NCBI RefSeq assembly: GCF_032854445.1 | Contig: NC_088295.1 | Coordinates: 14,123,385 to 14,187,384 of the forward strand | Length of the DNA: 64,000 bases | Direction: 5' to 3' | From: Liolophura sinensis | Lineage: Eukaryota > Mollusca > Polyplacophora > Chitonida > Chitonidae | Shown: in pieces, positions 51,601 through 62,000 of the stretch | How the letters are laid out: each line of letters opens with the position of its first letter | Position numbering within the stretch: the first letter of the stretch is position 1 | Made by a program: the position numbers and the translations under genes | The notes under the pieces: generated by a model | Told to the model about the DNA's origin: nothing | Databases searched by the model: none | Seen by the model: the letters and a program-made list of their open reading frames with translations, nothing else

Positions 51601-51870
51601 CAGTGCAGTGAAGTGTGTGATTATGTGAGTGTCTGTGTGAACTGTTGTCAGATGTACAGAGAGGAGGCACAGATGGACACTGAGCGTTATTACCGGCACA
51701 TGGAAGTCTGGGAAGCTAAGATGATCAAGGCTGGTCGACCAGACCTGGTGAGAGGTTACCACAAAAAATCACGGTCGAGACGGGCTAAGAGGAGGAAGAA
51801 CCCGTCCAAGAGGAAAGCAAGACGAAAATCAGCAACCAGAAACCAACCTGATGAGATGTATGAGGAGTGA
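42696..51870 (+). CDS. TFAM: Mitochondrial transcription factor A (two HMG boxes)
   Basis: TFAM packages mitochondrial DNA and bends promoters for mitochondrial transcription. Seven in-phase exons are supported: 42696-42778, 45114-45244, 45639-45709, 46273-46422, 48320-48415, 50873 (or 50876)-50929 and 51652-51870, about 267-268 residues, against 246 in human. Exon 1 is a short leader (MAVKLGSVQSGLSLINALFR), fitting a mitochondrial presequence. HMG box A spans PPKRPLTAFFDFLGQKRDEI to MWKTISEEEKK; a basic linker RREHRRKRKHRR-like segment follows; HMG box B runs from LGKPKRPVSPFFVFV through LAERWKMMPEEEKE to the ERYYRHMEVWEAKMI helix. The C-terminus is strongly basic (KKSRSRRAKRRKNPSKRKAR), longer than in human. 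Exon 6 has a NAGNAG acceptor; the second AG gives the human spacing of box B. Exon 5 seeds a 98-bp minisatellite in the next intron. Confidence 0.93.
42779..45113. other. TFAM intron 1
   Basis: This intron is dominated by the inverted repeat 43104-43705 and flanking sequence. Two minus-strand frames of 104-114 codons (42785-43129 and 43722-44036) flank the palindrome. They read like protein (for example WQCPAKETKPFPVPTREYVL) but match no family I recognise, and could belong to one inserted element together with the inverted arms. Confidence 0.45.
43104..43705. repeat. Large near-contiguous inverted repeat in TFAM intron 1
   Basis: The left arm (about 43104-43395) and right arm (about 43410-43705) are reverse complements over almost 300 bp with roughly one mismatch in six. 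Shared blocks are ACTCCAACTCCTTTTCTTAT, ATTGAACAAG, GCAAATAAAAGA and TTTATTAT. With almost no spacer the transcript could fold into one long hairpin. It resembles a foldback element or two head-to-head copies of one short element. Confidence 0.88.
47136..47810 (+). pseudogene. Decayed transposase-like coding remnant in TFAM intron 4
   Basis: A plus-strand frame reads LLGKLDLEIHSYQVGSNIKS, then VDAWWASVISSKRYPAPYTM. After a stop, the same frame goes on with FHGPRVEPSFNLMGDIEDIR and a further stop. Another frame then gives VDGKLCWNFKNAASFY and a Lys/Gln/Ala-rich coiled-coil-like tail (QKKTIEQAAKAARQAHQKAQ). The VDxWW, SFNxMGDI order resembles the C-terminal dimerisation end of hAT-like transposases in invertebrate genomes. 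With several stops and a frame change it is not functional. The family assignment is tentative. Confidence 0.45.
48320..49800 (+). repeat. 98-bp minisatellite derived from TFAM exon 5 plus donor
   Basis: The unit is the last 84 bp or so of exon 5 plus the first 14 bp of the intron. Copies of the exon-end donor start at 48416 (real) and 48514, 48612, 48712, 48810, 48908, 49006, 49104, 49202, 49300, 49398, 49496, 49593 and 49691, with a degraded last copy near 49790. Most copies carry GCCAGTCAGGTAAAGAGGGG, where the exon has GCCAGTCAGGTGGAGAGAGG. Copies near 48690 and 49765 keep the exon-like form. Confidence 0.96.
50010..50255 (+). repeat. Two-copy tandem duplication of about 119 bp
   Basis: The block starting CAATAGACAAATAGAAGTGC and ending TTGATAAAAATTAGTGGCAA occurs twice in a row with only a few differences (CTCCCTG in one copy, CTTCTTG in the other). 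It is unrelated to the exon 5 minisatellite and lies in the same TFAM intron. Confidence 0.9.
50561..50700 (+). pseudogene. Older diverged copy of TFAM exon 5 with its donor
   Basis: The sequence still reads as an open frame, MGKPRGQASSFFVFICAAQV followed by DGGDTPVQ, against LGKPKRPVSPFFVFVRASQV in exon 5. A GTAACGGTCTGTC donor copy begins at 50647, followed by the start of another unit (CAAACTGGGAAAACC). No in-phase acceptor is visible, so use as an alternative exon is doubtful. Its divergence is greater than that of the 98-bp array, so it is probably an earlier duplication. Confidence 0.75.
50936..51011 (-). mobile_element. SINE, family 1, tail and 3' body fragment
   Basis: TTATTTATTTGTTGGTGTAT, CGTACTCAAGAATA and GGCCAGCATTATGGTGAGA are visible. 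The copy starts only a few bases after the donor of TFAM exon 6. Confidence 0.75.
51248..51548 (+). mobile_element. SINE, family 2 (tRNA-derived)
   Basis: The head GGCCCCGATGGCTTAGTAGA resembles an A box, and GGATCGGGTCAGAC follows in the B-box region. The body has GACTGGTTGACCCGTCTCAG and TATAATG, and the end reads AACATTAAACCCAAAGCACT then CACTCACT. This architecture matches a SINE type I associate with bivalve genomes. It is one copy, moderately diverged. Confidence 0.7.
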
Positions 51871-52390
51871 GGATATGAAACTGAGAGTTACCAAGGAGAA
51901 AATGGTTCATGCATGTGTGTGAAGTGACCTCCAGATTGTGACACCTGGATGCTTTTTGTATTGAAAACTTGGTTGTTGATAGGTATGAAAACGTTACGTG
52001 CTTTCAAAGAGACGTCCATTCAGTGCTATGTTTGTATGGGTACATTTTGCATGCATGACGTACAGAGTGAGAAGAGATACTACAGAAAAACAGATTGGTA
52101 CATATGTATGTGTTCTCTCTCAGATATGAGTGTTTTGACAGGTACCCTATGAATGGCAGATGTGTAGGGTATTCAGAAACAGGAAATGGGGTATCACCAC
52201 CATACGTAGTAGACACCAGAGTCAGTGTGTTGGTGCAAAGGCAGCAACTGTTTACATCCATGACCCATGTTGAGAGTTCAAAACCCTGGACAGGGTGTTT
52301 ATTTTTGTAATGTATAGTCCTCCAATTGAGGTACTTGCAATGGTATAATTTGTAAGACTCAGTGCTTCTGACAATGCTACAAATAATGGC

Positions 52391-52578
52391 AGGGCTTCCG
52401 TGCCTGAGGTGGGCACTGTGCCAGTGCGGCGCAATGATCAAGGAGCCTCTAATCAGTGCAGTCGCTGTGAGTTGATGTGCAAATTAGGCTGGCCTCCTCT
52501 CCAGCCATAAATGGGAAAGTCCGCTAGCAACCTGCAGATTATCGGGATTTTCCCCTAGCGGTCAGCTAGCTCTGTACA
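52391..52578 (+). mobile_element. SINE, family 1, 5' two thirds
   Basis: The copy begins with a diverged tRNA-like head (GGGCTTCCGTGCCTGAGGTG) and CGCTGTGAGTTGATGTGC, then runs through TAGCAACCTGCAGATTATCG and stops before the conserved tail. Confidence 0.7.
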
Positions 52579-53629
52579 GGATTTTTGCGGTTGTGTAAGG
52601 CATGCTGCAGGACTTCTTGGTCCAGCTGCATTCTCGGGTTATAGAAACAAGTCACACCGGGTTGGTTAAAATTGATAACACAACAGAGCTTTTGATTTTC
52701 TCTGTGTGCACGATTTTCTTGAAATTTGAACTGCAGTATCTTAAAAAATATCTACATCATGAAACTAAAAAGTATGCATTAAACTTTATGTGGGATACTT
52801 TATCGATGTATGTATACTTTTGGTCTAGAATTCTCTTTTCTTTTAAGATTTGGTGAGGGCAAGAGCTGAATATGAGGCAGGTAATTTAAAGTAATTATCA
52901 TATAGTAATAATATTCAAAGTAGTTGGCTACTTTGCCGTCCAATAGTAGACAGCATTACACAGCCATGTTCTTGCCCTTGCAAGATGAATGTGGGGCATC
53001 TTGATATGCACATGTGTAGTGTGTTAAATCTTTCAAAAACGAATTGACATACAGTTCAGATTTGGTACACACTATTAATTTAGATTTTTTTTAAACTAGA
53101 TTTTACAGAGTTTGGACCAGTTTTCACTGGGATTGAAAATTACACTGTGTGAGCAGATCTGAACTATCCAGTATATGTGTGCTCGTGTGTTTCTTGATAT
53201 TCCCAACAGCTAGAAACAGAACAGCTACAGAGGCCTAGAGCAGACCGTAACTGAGGTAATGAACACATTCTAAGGCAACTGGTTGACATTCCTAAGGAAG
53301 GCAATTCGGTTTGGACATAACTGTATGAAATACATTTGTGTATAATTTGGGACATCAGAGGCTGCAATACCTGTTGTCATTTTACCTTTTTTTTTAATTT
53401 ACACATAAGTCGCTTCACGACAGTATATTTTGTTACTGTCTGTGTGCAGTATCAGGAATGCAGGAAGTTTGCTGTCATGAATAGGAACACGTTAAATGAT
53501 TACTAAAATCATACACATGACTTTGTTGTTTCATTCCTTTTCATCTTCCCCCAATCAAATCAAATCATGATTATGTAATGTATGTGTATTCTAGACTGGT
53601 TATGTTTTTCTGTGTGACTTATTTGTATA

Positions 53630-53870
53630 TTTAGTGGTTGTTTATGCGGTGCTCAAAGATGCTAGTGCAGCACCAAACCTCAGAAGTCTCTCAACAGTGT
53701 CGTCTCTGTGAGTTCAGCTCATGCCAGGGAGGGTCTGCAGCAACCAGCAGATGCTTGTGGGTTTCCCTTGGGTTCTGCCCTGTTTCCTCCCACCATAATG
53801 TTGGCTGTCGTCATATAAGTGAAATATAACAAGTATGACGTAATAGTATCAGATCAATAAATAAATGAGA
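53630..53870 (+). mobile_element. SINE, family 1, near full length but shortened
   Basis: The head is diverged, then GTCTCTGTGAGTTCAGCTCA, CAGCAACCAGCAGATGC, TCCTCCCACCATAATGTTGG and a tail with AATAAATAAATGA are recognisable. Confidence 0.75.
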
Positions 53871-55635
53871 CAGTGGTCAAGCTTATGATTGATTGCTTTG
53901 AATATTATATAATGAATTATTCACAATCAGTGTTATGGTGGAGGAAAATTGAAATGAAAAGGTCAAGAAATTATGCTTGGCTTACCTTAGGATTTAGATA
54001 AAAGTTGTAAATATCATACCATTAATATGACATGACAGATAGATGCTGTTAGACCTGTATACATGTACACTCCATATAGTCCTTACACATCCAGTCTGGT
54101 CAATTAATCCAGAATACATTGTATCATTTTAAGTACAGCAAATTCCTGGGCATTGCAGACACAGCCTGTTCATTTCAGAGATTTGAACATGTCCTGATGT
54201 GCAAGAACTGTGCCATCACAGGCATTAGTATAACACAAACATAGAAACAGCCTCACTTTGAATGTAGGAAACTTAAGTCTGTAAATGTATTAATGGTAGG
54301 GTATCCTTCCTTAACCTGTGCACCACACCTCCAGCCAGCACCGACTTGACTTTTCCCGTCCGCTTTTATGATAGTCCAAAAAGTCCAGAACTGTGAAACA
54401 AACGCTGCCATAGAAATTCCTGTCAGTCAGTGAAACCTTTTGTCCTGACCACACTTTAGTGACAAGATCACTGTTTCATACAATCATACATCGGTGTACA
54501 CATACTGCACAATGTATTTATCTGTTAGATAGTTGTGTTACACAGTACACAAGAATTCCTCACTTCTACAATGGCAGTTGTACAATGTAATATGCTCAAT
54601 TGTGCACAACATCACTTCCACAGCTATGATGTGGTACTCGTATTAATGAAGATTGCATAGTTTTATTGTTCACTATAAAATATAAATTGCACCTTAAGTA
54701 CAAAAATATCCTATTCACATGGAGACATACATATCATTACTTTGAGACTGATCTAGGACAAAATCTAAACAAATTTAGGCTTGCTGGTAATCTGTGCTTC
54801 AGTATGTTACAGGCCTTGATTAGTAGTATGATCTTGTAACATTAACAACCTATAATATATTTCAGGGGAAGACATTTCCATGATTACACATTATGTATTG
54901 GGCATATAAAGTTAACTGTTATGGGCAAAAACTTTTCTGAGCCCACTCACGACTTCACTTACATGCAGTAGCAATGAGGAGAGATAAATGTCCCAAATCT
55001 ATTTTTTGTCACTTGTTGATCAAAAATACACCGCTTTGGAACTAAGAACAATGAACCAAATTTGAAAGTTAACAGTTTCTGAATCATCTGTAATTTTTGG
55101 TGAGAAAAAAAAAAAGAAACGGAGCACCTTGGAATGAAAATTGGCACTGGTACTAGAAGGTCTTTCCTGGAATGTGGTAGGTGGCATGCTTCAGTCCCCG
55201 TCATACACAATATTTCATGCTCGACTAGATTTTTCCACACAAATGACAGTGTATAAGTGTTACTTTCTGGGGAAACATTATGTACTATTATAGTCATGAA
55301 CTTGGCAGAAAGGTGAAAAATTTTATCTATTATTCCTTCTCACATGAAGTTATAGAATAGGCTGAATAATATTTCATCATCTGGTATCCTGATAACACAG
55401 AATAACACTGCAGAATATAATATTGACCACAATTTTCACAATCAGGCTGAATAAAATTCATGTTTGCCAGATCACTTGTACAGTATATCAGATCATTATA
55501 TACAGAAAGAAAGAAATAACACAGCAATATCATGACATTTCAAAGTTAAGAAACTCCCTGGGATTGATTGAGTCATTACTTATGGATAACAATTCCTGGA
55601 TTTATTTTGTACGTGACATTTCCCAGCTGCAGGAG

Positions 55636-57264
55636 AAACTAAGGTCGACCCTAAGTGATCATCACTACAAATCATTGCGACAGGCACAAACAAACAGCAA
55701 CCAACGGCTTAACCAGAAAATTAAAGGATCTCAAAAAAGAAAGTTTGAACTTCTGTCTAAGCACACTAACAGAGAGAGTACTCAACGGCCCACTGGTCAC
55801 AATAGCAAAACCGTCATCAATCTAAGCAGCCGGACCCTCGCACCCAATGAAGCGACATTACTGGCTAAGGGTTTGAACTACATTCCTACCCAGAACAAAA
55901 TCCCTAGAGATGATTTTGTGTCAGCTATAGAAAAAGGTCTTCAACAACTCACCCCTGGAGGTAATGTTGATTACATCCGACACCAAATCAGCGACATTCT
56001 CATTAAAGCACCCAAGCAAAAACCAAATATCACCCAAGAAGAAAGAACGGCCATCAAGAACCTATGCTCCGATAACACCATCACCATCGCCCCTGCAGAC
56101 AAAGGAAGAGCCGCAGTTATACTTGAAAAGAACAAATTCAACCAACTAGTCAACGACATGCTCAACAACACGACATACAGGCAAATAACCAAAGACCCCA
56201 CACCGAAACTAGAAAGAGAATTTAGGGCAAAACTCAAAGCCCTGCAGAACAGCAATGAAATCGACATCCAACTGTACCGAAAGCTCAACACAACGCACCC
56301 CAGAGCACCTTACGCCAGGGCAACCATCAAAGTTCACAAGAACCCAATCAAAGCCCGACTCCTGATCTGCTCCAGAGGCACTGTCCACTACTACACGGCA
56401 CAGTACCTCACCAAACTCCTAACACCTCTGGGCAAAACTTCCAAATCTTACGTCAAAGACTCAGCAGAATTTTGTAACAAAATTAAAGACATTCTAGGCA
56501 CAGCCCAACTGATCAGTTACGATGTCATCGACCTATTTACCAATATCCCCAGAGAAGAATCCCTAGACATCATACGACAGAAGCTGAACAGCGGACAACA
56601 CCCTCTCAACACAGCCATGAAACCTGACAGCATAATCAGCCTTCTGGACTCGTGTATGCATTCCACCTATTTCACGTGGGGGGATGACATATATAAACAA
56701 CTCCACGGTTTACCGATGGGATCCCCCCTATCACCACTTATCTCCGAAATACACATGACAGAATTTGAGAACAAAGCCTTAGCTGCAAGCCCCATCAAAC
56801 CGATGTGTTGGTTCCGTAAGGTAGATGACACATTCGTAGCACTAACCAAGACTGACAACCCCCAGTCCCTACTTGACCACCTCAACACCCAGAACAACAG
56901 GATACAGTTCACCATGGAACAAGAATGCAACAAAACCATACCGTTTCTGGATGTACTTATTAGCAAGAGGAACGACAAACTCCTCACTTCAGTATACCGC
57001 AAACCCACACACTCAGACCAATACATGAATTACCATTCCAACCAACCTAATCGGATCAAGAGAGGAATAATATCTACCCTAACAAAACGAGCCCTACAGA
57101 TATCCAGCATCAACCTCTCAGAAGAAATAAATCACCTCAAAACAGCCTTCACCACCCAAAACCAATATCCCCCACAATTAGTAGAGAGAAAGATCAGCAA
57201 AACCCTCAATCCGGTTAACAAGACCAGAGCAACGAGACCCGACCACCCCAATATATATATATAA
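55636..57264 (+). CDS. Penelope-like reverse transcriptase
   Basis: The recognisable protein starts near SQLQEKLRSTLSDHHYKSLR, with an N-terminal basic region (GSQKRKFELLSKH) typical of PLE proteins. It then runs through the palm motifs, the thumb, and the conserved LDVLISKRNDKLLTSVYRKP and THSDQYMNYHSNQP block. The first in-frame ATG is 55423, but the frame up to 55548 is outside the element, so the true start is probably one of the Met codons just inside, such as the one near 55580. PLE reverse transcriptases are related to telomerase. Confidence 0.9.
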   Translation, partial: KLRSTLSDHHYKSLRQAQTNSNQRLNQKIKGSQKRKFELLSKHTNRESTQRPTGHNSKTVINLSSRTLAPNEATLLAKGLNYIPTQNKIPRDDFVSAIEKGLQQLTPGGNVDYIRHQISDILIKAPKQKPNITQEERTAIKNLCSDNTITIAPADKGRAAVILEKNKFNQLVNDMLNNTTYRQITKDPTPKLEREFRAKLKALQNSNEIDIQLYRKLNTTHPRAPYARATIKVHKNPIKARLLICSRGTVHYYTAQYLTKLLTPLGKTSKSYVKDSAEFCNKIKDILGTAQLISYDVIDLFTNIPREESLDIIRQKLNSGQHPLNTAMKPDSIISLLDSCMHSTYFTWGDDIYKQLHGLPMGSPLSPLISEIHMTEFENKALAASPIKPMCWFRKVDDTFVALTKTDNPQSLLDHLNTQNNRIQFTMEQECNKTIPFLDVLISKRNDKLLTSVYRKPTHSDQYMNYHSNQPNRIKRGIISTLTKRALQISSINLSEEINHLKTAFTTQNQYPPQLVERKISKTLNPVNKTRATRPDHPNIYI

Positions 57265-57326
57265 CCATTCCGTATATAGGCACCCCAAGCTACCAGATAA
57301 GAAGACTCCTGCACAACAAACTGAAC

Positions 57327-57755
57327 ATGCAAACAACGTTTACCTCCGCCTCTAACCTTAAAACCGTACTCAAAGCCAATGGAAAGAAACAGCCCACCCA
57401 TAGGGAAGAACCCAAAGGATCTGTGTACTGCATTAATTGTGATTGTCAACAGCAATACATTGGAGAAACCGGTAGACCACTCAATATCAGAATTGCAGAA
57501 CACAAGGCCTCAGTAGAAAAATTAGATGGAAAATCAGCCCTCAGTGACCACATCAGAGCCCATCCAGAACCCCAACTCCAATGGAACACAGTTCATACCC
57601 TACAAAACAACCAGTCAGACTATAAAAGAAGGAAACTGCTGGAAGCCATCATGATCCGACGACATAATCCACAGCTTAACCGAGACAGCGGGTACTACCT
57701 ACCGAGCGCCTACAGTGACCTCATCAGATTAGACAGTGACCGCCTTAAACCCTGA
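57327..57755 (+). CDS. GIY-YIG endonuclease domain of the Penelope-like element
   Basis: This domain nicks the target for priming. A Cys-containing VYCINCDC stretch (the GIY position), YIGETGRPLNIRIAEH (YIG, catalytic Arg and following helix), and a late Glu in RRKLLEAIMIRRHNPQLNRD are present. It lies just downstream of the RT frame in a different reading frame. Confidence 0.88.
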   Translation: MQTTFTSASNLKTVLKANGKKQPTHREEPKGSVYCINCDCQQQYIGETGRPLNIRIAEHKASVEKLDGKSALSDHIRAHPEPQLQWNTVHTLQNNQSDYKRRKLLEAIMIRRHNPQLNRDSGYYLPSAYSDLIRLDSDRLKP

Positions 57756-57859
57756 AGCCATTAACCGTGAAGTTATTATCTATGTTACATTGCTGCCTGT
57801 TGTTGTCACCACTCACTCTCTTGCTGTATATATGTTGTCTTGTATCGCTGTATGTTCAT

Positions 57860-57900
57860 ATGGTTTGATAACGATGTAAGAACCTACATCGAAACGTCAC
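57860..57900 (+). ncRNA. Degenerate hammerhead-ribozyme-like motif of the Penelope-like element
   Basis: The sequence TTTGATAA is followed by a stem CGATGTA/TACATCG with loop AGAACC, then AAACGTC. This keeps the hammerhead layout: CUGANGA core, helix II, GAAA, short helix III, GUC. Two core positions differ (UUGAUAA instead of CUGAUGA), so activity is doubtful. Hammerhead motifs in the terminal parts of Penelope-like elements are established knowledge. Confidence 0.5.
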
Positions 57901-58005
57901 CAACACAATAAATCCAGGAATTGTTATCCATAAGTAATGCCTCTGTCAATCTATACTATCCCAATTCCTAAATGCCTCTGAAAGAAGCTCCCTGGGATTG
58001 ACTCA

Positions 58006-59034
58006 AAGTTTTGATCACCTTATCTCTGGCAGGGGCATAGTGCCCTTTTTATGGCAGTGTCTATGGCATCTCCACAAAGAACATTCCTGCGAACACCAAC
58101 AAAAGGATGGCAACTTTGAGGGCTATTCCACACAACAGCTGTTCCGGATAATCCCAATAAGACTCCCCTGATAATCCTTGTCCAAAAACTTTCCCTAACT
58201 TTAAGTGCACTGCTATCAGTCAAACTTTAACATGAGGGAAATTTATTTATACATGTCCTTGCAAATTGTAATTTAATATGCAACAAAGATATGTAAGTGT
58301 TTTTCTTTCTCACTAGCAACTGGTGCCTTCAGGTTGAACAAAATTCTTACCTGTTTGCCAAATACCGGATTTGCAAAGGTTTTATAAGCTTTCTGGTTTA
58401 TTTTTGATAAGAAGGAAAACAGTCATATTTACCTACAACTTCTACATACAGTATGTTGAGTTTGACCATGACAGCACACTTGTGTTCAAAAAATTGAATG
58501 TACTGGAATATCAGATTTGTACTCAATACATAAAGTACTGTACTTGACCTAACACTTCAAGTGCCATTTTACAGTCAAACAAAGGTCCTAAAATATTTTT
58601 TGGTGCTGAACCTTAATATTTTCCAGTAGGATATCATTCTACTCAAACAAACCTTTAAACTGCATGTACTTTCTAAGACCAAAAGAACTCTCAGACCCAA
58701 GCCAAATTAGTCATTTTATTTTTTTTTGTCATGAACAAATTTTAGGTCATATACAGTAATTAAGCAATAGGCTCCATTATACATCCAAATTTAGAACAAA
58801 CCCCTTACAAACACAACTGATCTTTCCTGTCTACAACTTGATATGGGTCCTGACAAAATAGCACCACAGAAAAGTAAAACACTGTATGAAACAACAACAC
58901 TTACAAAGTCTTTAAAAAAAGAAAGCTTTGCTATAAAGAAACCTTAAAGCCTGTATATAAAAAAAAACAATAAATATAAAGCTAAAAGAAAGCTCTAAAA
59001 CATTAACAAGAAAAAAAATAGGACGTGACGTTGA
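58006..59034. other. CAMLG 3' flank
   Basis: No gene is visible between the Penelope-like element and the CAMLG stop. A minus-strand AATAAA at 58715-58720, about 320 bp after the stop, is a candidate polyadenylation signal for CAMLG. Confidence 0.4.
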
Positions 59035-62000
59035 CTATGACGCCAGCAAATGGCAGGTGATGAAAGTGAAGAAGTAGACCATCAGGTCCTCAAACACGGT
59101 TGTAGCAATGCCCATCACCCTGTTATATGTGGTGATCAGCTCTGGTTTGATTCCACACAACAATAGGGCACCTGCCATCAGGTTGTTCTTGTGAGGCAAC
59201 ACAACAGTCTGCAAATCAGAAGTGAAAAACAAACACTGTGTGTTTCACTTTCTAACCGATTTCCAAGACTACAATACAACAAACACAAAATACCAAAATT
59301 CAATTTATATAAAGATCGTTACAGGCAGACATGTAACTTCAGCAATGGGAGACTTGAGGACGAGCTACGCAGAAGGTCCAAATGACAGTAGAATGCATTG
59401 TTTTCTTCTGACATTGCAGTGCGTGTGTATTTCATATGTTTTATGAGCACACGTACACCGATAATTGCGACGTAATAGTGGAAAGAACAAATGTGTATAC
59501 AGCTTGGAACCGTCTTGATACATGTGGGAAGGAGTTTTACGAGTATACCATTAAAATAAAATGATTTGAAATACACAGAGACACAAACAGAGCCTCAATG
59601 AGCGTTTTTAACTGGGGATCAGTATCAGTACAGAGGTACTTACCTGTAAAAGATGCCTCTGTTGTGTGAAGAGAGCGGCCTCAATTGCCAGAAACAGGAC
59701 AGTGGCAGACTACAATAGACGAACAATTCTAATAATAGGATTTAATCAAATTCATTCTGCCTTCGAATTTTTCACTTACACAATGGTAGTCATATTTTAC
59801 GTCTGTGCCCAGGGTAACCTTTGGCAAGTTACTGACCAACTTTGTGATACACAAAGAGTCTGTATTTGTACATCATAACGGTGGATTTATACACCGCCCA
59901 AACAGCCATACAAGCATAGCATGATTGCCACTCCCGGGACTGAACGTGCCCCTCCTGTGTCCTGGGAATTCATTTCTTAACCATTCTGCACAAATCTGCT
60001 CTCTTTGGTTTAAAATACTTTACCACGGGTTCATAGACTTCGACCTTAACTACTGGTTAACTGTAGTTAGATTTAAATGCTGAATACGCAGTTTAAAAAC
60101 TCAAAAGTGTAAGCTAGAAGAAAAACTGAATACATTTCAGTAAAAATCAATTTTGAAAAAGACACTCCTTGTGAAATATGTGGAGCGCAGGACGTCTGTA
60201 TCAATTCTGTGTGAAAGGTTTGTTCTGACTACATATCTGCGCCATGCATTCCCACCAACACGACAATCATCCCATCATAATCTCTGCTACTGCTTTCTTC
60301 TATGTAATCTGGGGGACATCACCCTTTAGAAACCCCCAAACCATACATTAACTTCCCTACCTGATCACAGAGAAGTATACTACCATGTCTTTTACTCTCT
60401 GTCACATATATCCACAATCCATGTACAGATACCGGGCTCTAACATTTTATAAGCTATATGTTTTCTTTGTTTTAAAAGTATCCGGTTTTATCCCATCTGA
60501 AGGAAAAATTTGTACAGAGAATTCTCATCTATATATACTGTTTTAATAGTTTTGTTTGATTGATGTTAACAAGGAAATAGTGTTCATTAAAATATTAATC
60601 ATTAAATTACATTTGATACTCTTTGTTTTTGTATTACGTCACCCATATAGATAGTTGACGGGATTGAACCCAGATCTCACTGCTCTGAAGCAGAAACTCT
60701 ACCAACTGAGTACCAAGGCATAATTCATAAGTTTAATGTGGTGGGACATAGAAAATTAATATTACTCTTCGATTACTTTACTAGGTCATGACGTTCCACT
60801 TCACTCTGTCAAAAGTATCAGCTTGACAGGATTTTGGTTATATTGTCACATGTTTGCCCCTTCTGTACAGGATCTGAAAAAATGCTAGCACAAACTGTTG
60901 ACATAAACTGTACTCATAAAAATGCTTAACTAATGCTTACTTGTTAGTTTTATTGGGTGACATAATTTAGTGCTGCATTCTGATATTCTGATCAATGTTG
61001 AGGAAGATTAATTGTGATCAATCATTTGATCAGGATTCTACAATTTGTTTTTCCCTTCTGCAACGCGCCCCCCCCCCCCTCAAACATACCTACCCTCTTT
61101 AGTTATAAAGGGCTTCTAACCTCAAGCAAACAATACTTCAATTTTGGCGTAGGGTAGTTAGATATTTAAAAAAACTCAATATGGCACCAATACAGGGCAG
61201 TTAAATCTGGAAAAAAAAAATCAAAACGACCTTGAAAAAAACTCAATGATAGAGTAGTTAACATTTTGACGTCTATGAGCCCCTGTTAACATGTTGAAAA
61301 TGGTTAAAATTATTACTGTCATGTACCTGAAGCCTGACATGATACTCCCTATTTGTTGGCCTTCATTTCTCTGTTGCAGACAAAGAACAAGTATGTCTGC
61401 AGAAACACAAGCAATGCTCTATCGCCCGCCACTCAGTGCTGAACACCGGCAGCATGGACATAACAACCCAGCTCATTGTCTGTCCTCTGGAGTATGTCTC
61501 ATGAATAGATAGCTCATCAGTTAGATAGTTGGATATATCTAAATGAAAATATTAAATTCTGTCATGGAATAGGAGAGCAAAGACACTAAGGCCTTGTCAT
61601 TTATGGAGAGTATTTGAGGTACAAGGAAACTACTGAAATCTTTGCCTAAGTTATATTGGCTAAAGACAGACTTCAGTGTATGGCATTTCACTGCTTTCTT
61701 GAATTAAAACATAAAGGACTTGCACGTCAATATCTACATGTCCATCGAGAAATTCATGGGGAAGACTTGGAATATTTTTATTTACCAATCAGTGGAGACC
61801 TTCTCCAACTTACCTGTAACACCAAATACCCAAGAAAGGTTGGAAGAAGCCACCTTGAGAGCACTGCACCCAGCACACAGCTGACTAGCCTGGTGACTTC
61901 AATCTGCCGGATGATGTCAGCGGAGTTAGTGGATTCTTCAGCAGAATGTTGACTGGACTCATCCAGGTCTGAGCTTTGCTTGACGGATGTAGGAATACGC

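Larger units (their letters stand above)
51871..55547. other. TFAM 3' flank and intergenic region
   Basis: No further gene is seen between the TFAM stop and the Penelope-like element. Two SINEs lie here (52391-52578 and 53630-53870). The rest is AT-rich with short chance ORFs. The start of this region should be the TFAM 3' UTR, with no clear polyadenylation signal. Confidence 0.5.
55548..58005 (+). mobile_element. Penelope-like retroelement with reverse transcriptase and GIY-YIG endonuclease
   Basis: The element contains a 613-codon frame (55423-57264) holding a Penelope-type reverse transcriptase. Motifs are SYDVIDLFTNIPREESL (first catalytic Asp), LPMGSPLSPLISEIHM, and FRKVDDTFVALTK (the DD pair, with KVDD where YVDD or FVDD is usual). 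A second frame (57327-57755) holds a GIY-YIG endonuclease domain with VYCINCDCQQQYIGETGRPL and the following RIAEH. A 33-bp inverted repeat flanks the core: 55574-55606 pairs with 57907-57939. An imperfect direct repeat around CTCCCTGGGATTGA lies outside it (55548-55572 and 57982-58005). The GC-rich, well-kept coding region suggests a fairly recent insertion between TFAM and CAMLG. Confidence 0.93.

Noticed and set aside
55971-57026. Minus-strand ORFs of about 106-119 codons
   Set aside because: They are antisense shadows of the Penelope-like reverse transcriptase.
60655-60722. A functional tRNA gene on the minus strand
   Set aside because: A- and B-box-like sequences exist, but the acceptor stem does not pair and the T stem is poor; a SINE head is more likely.
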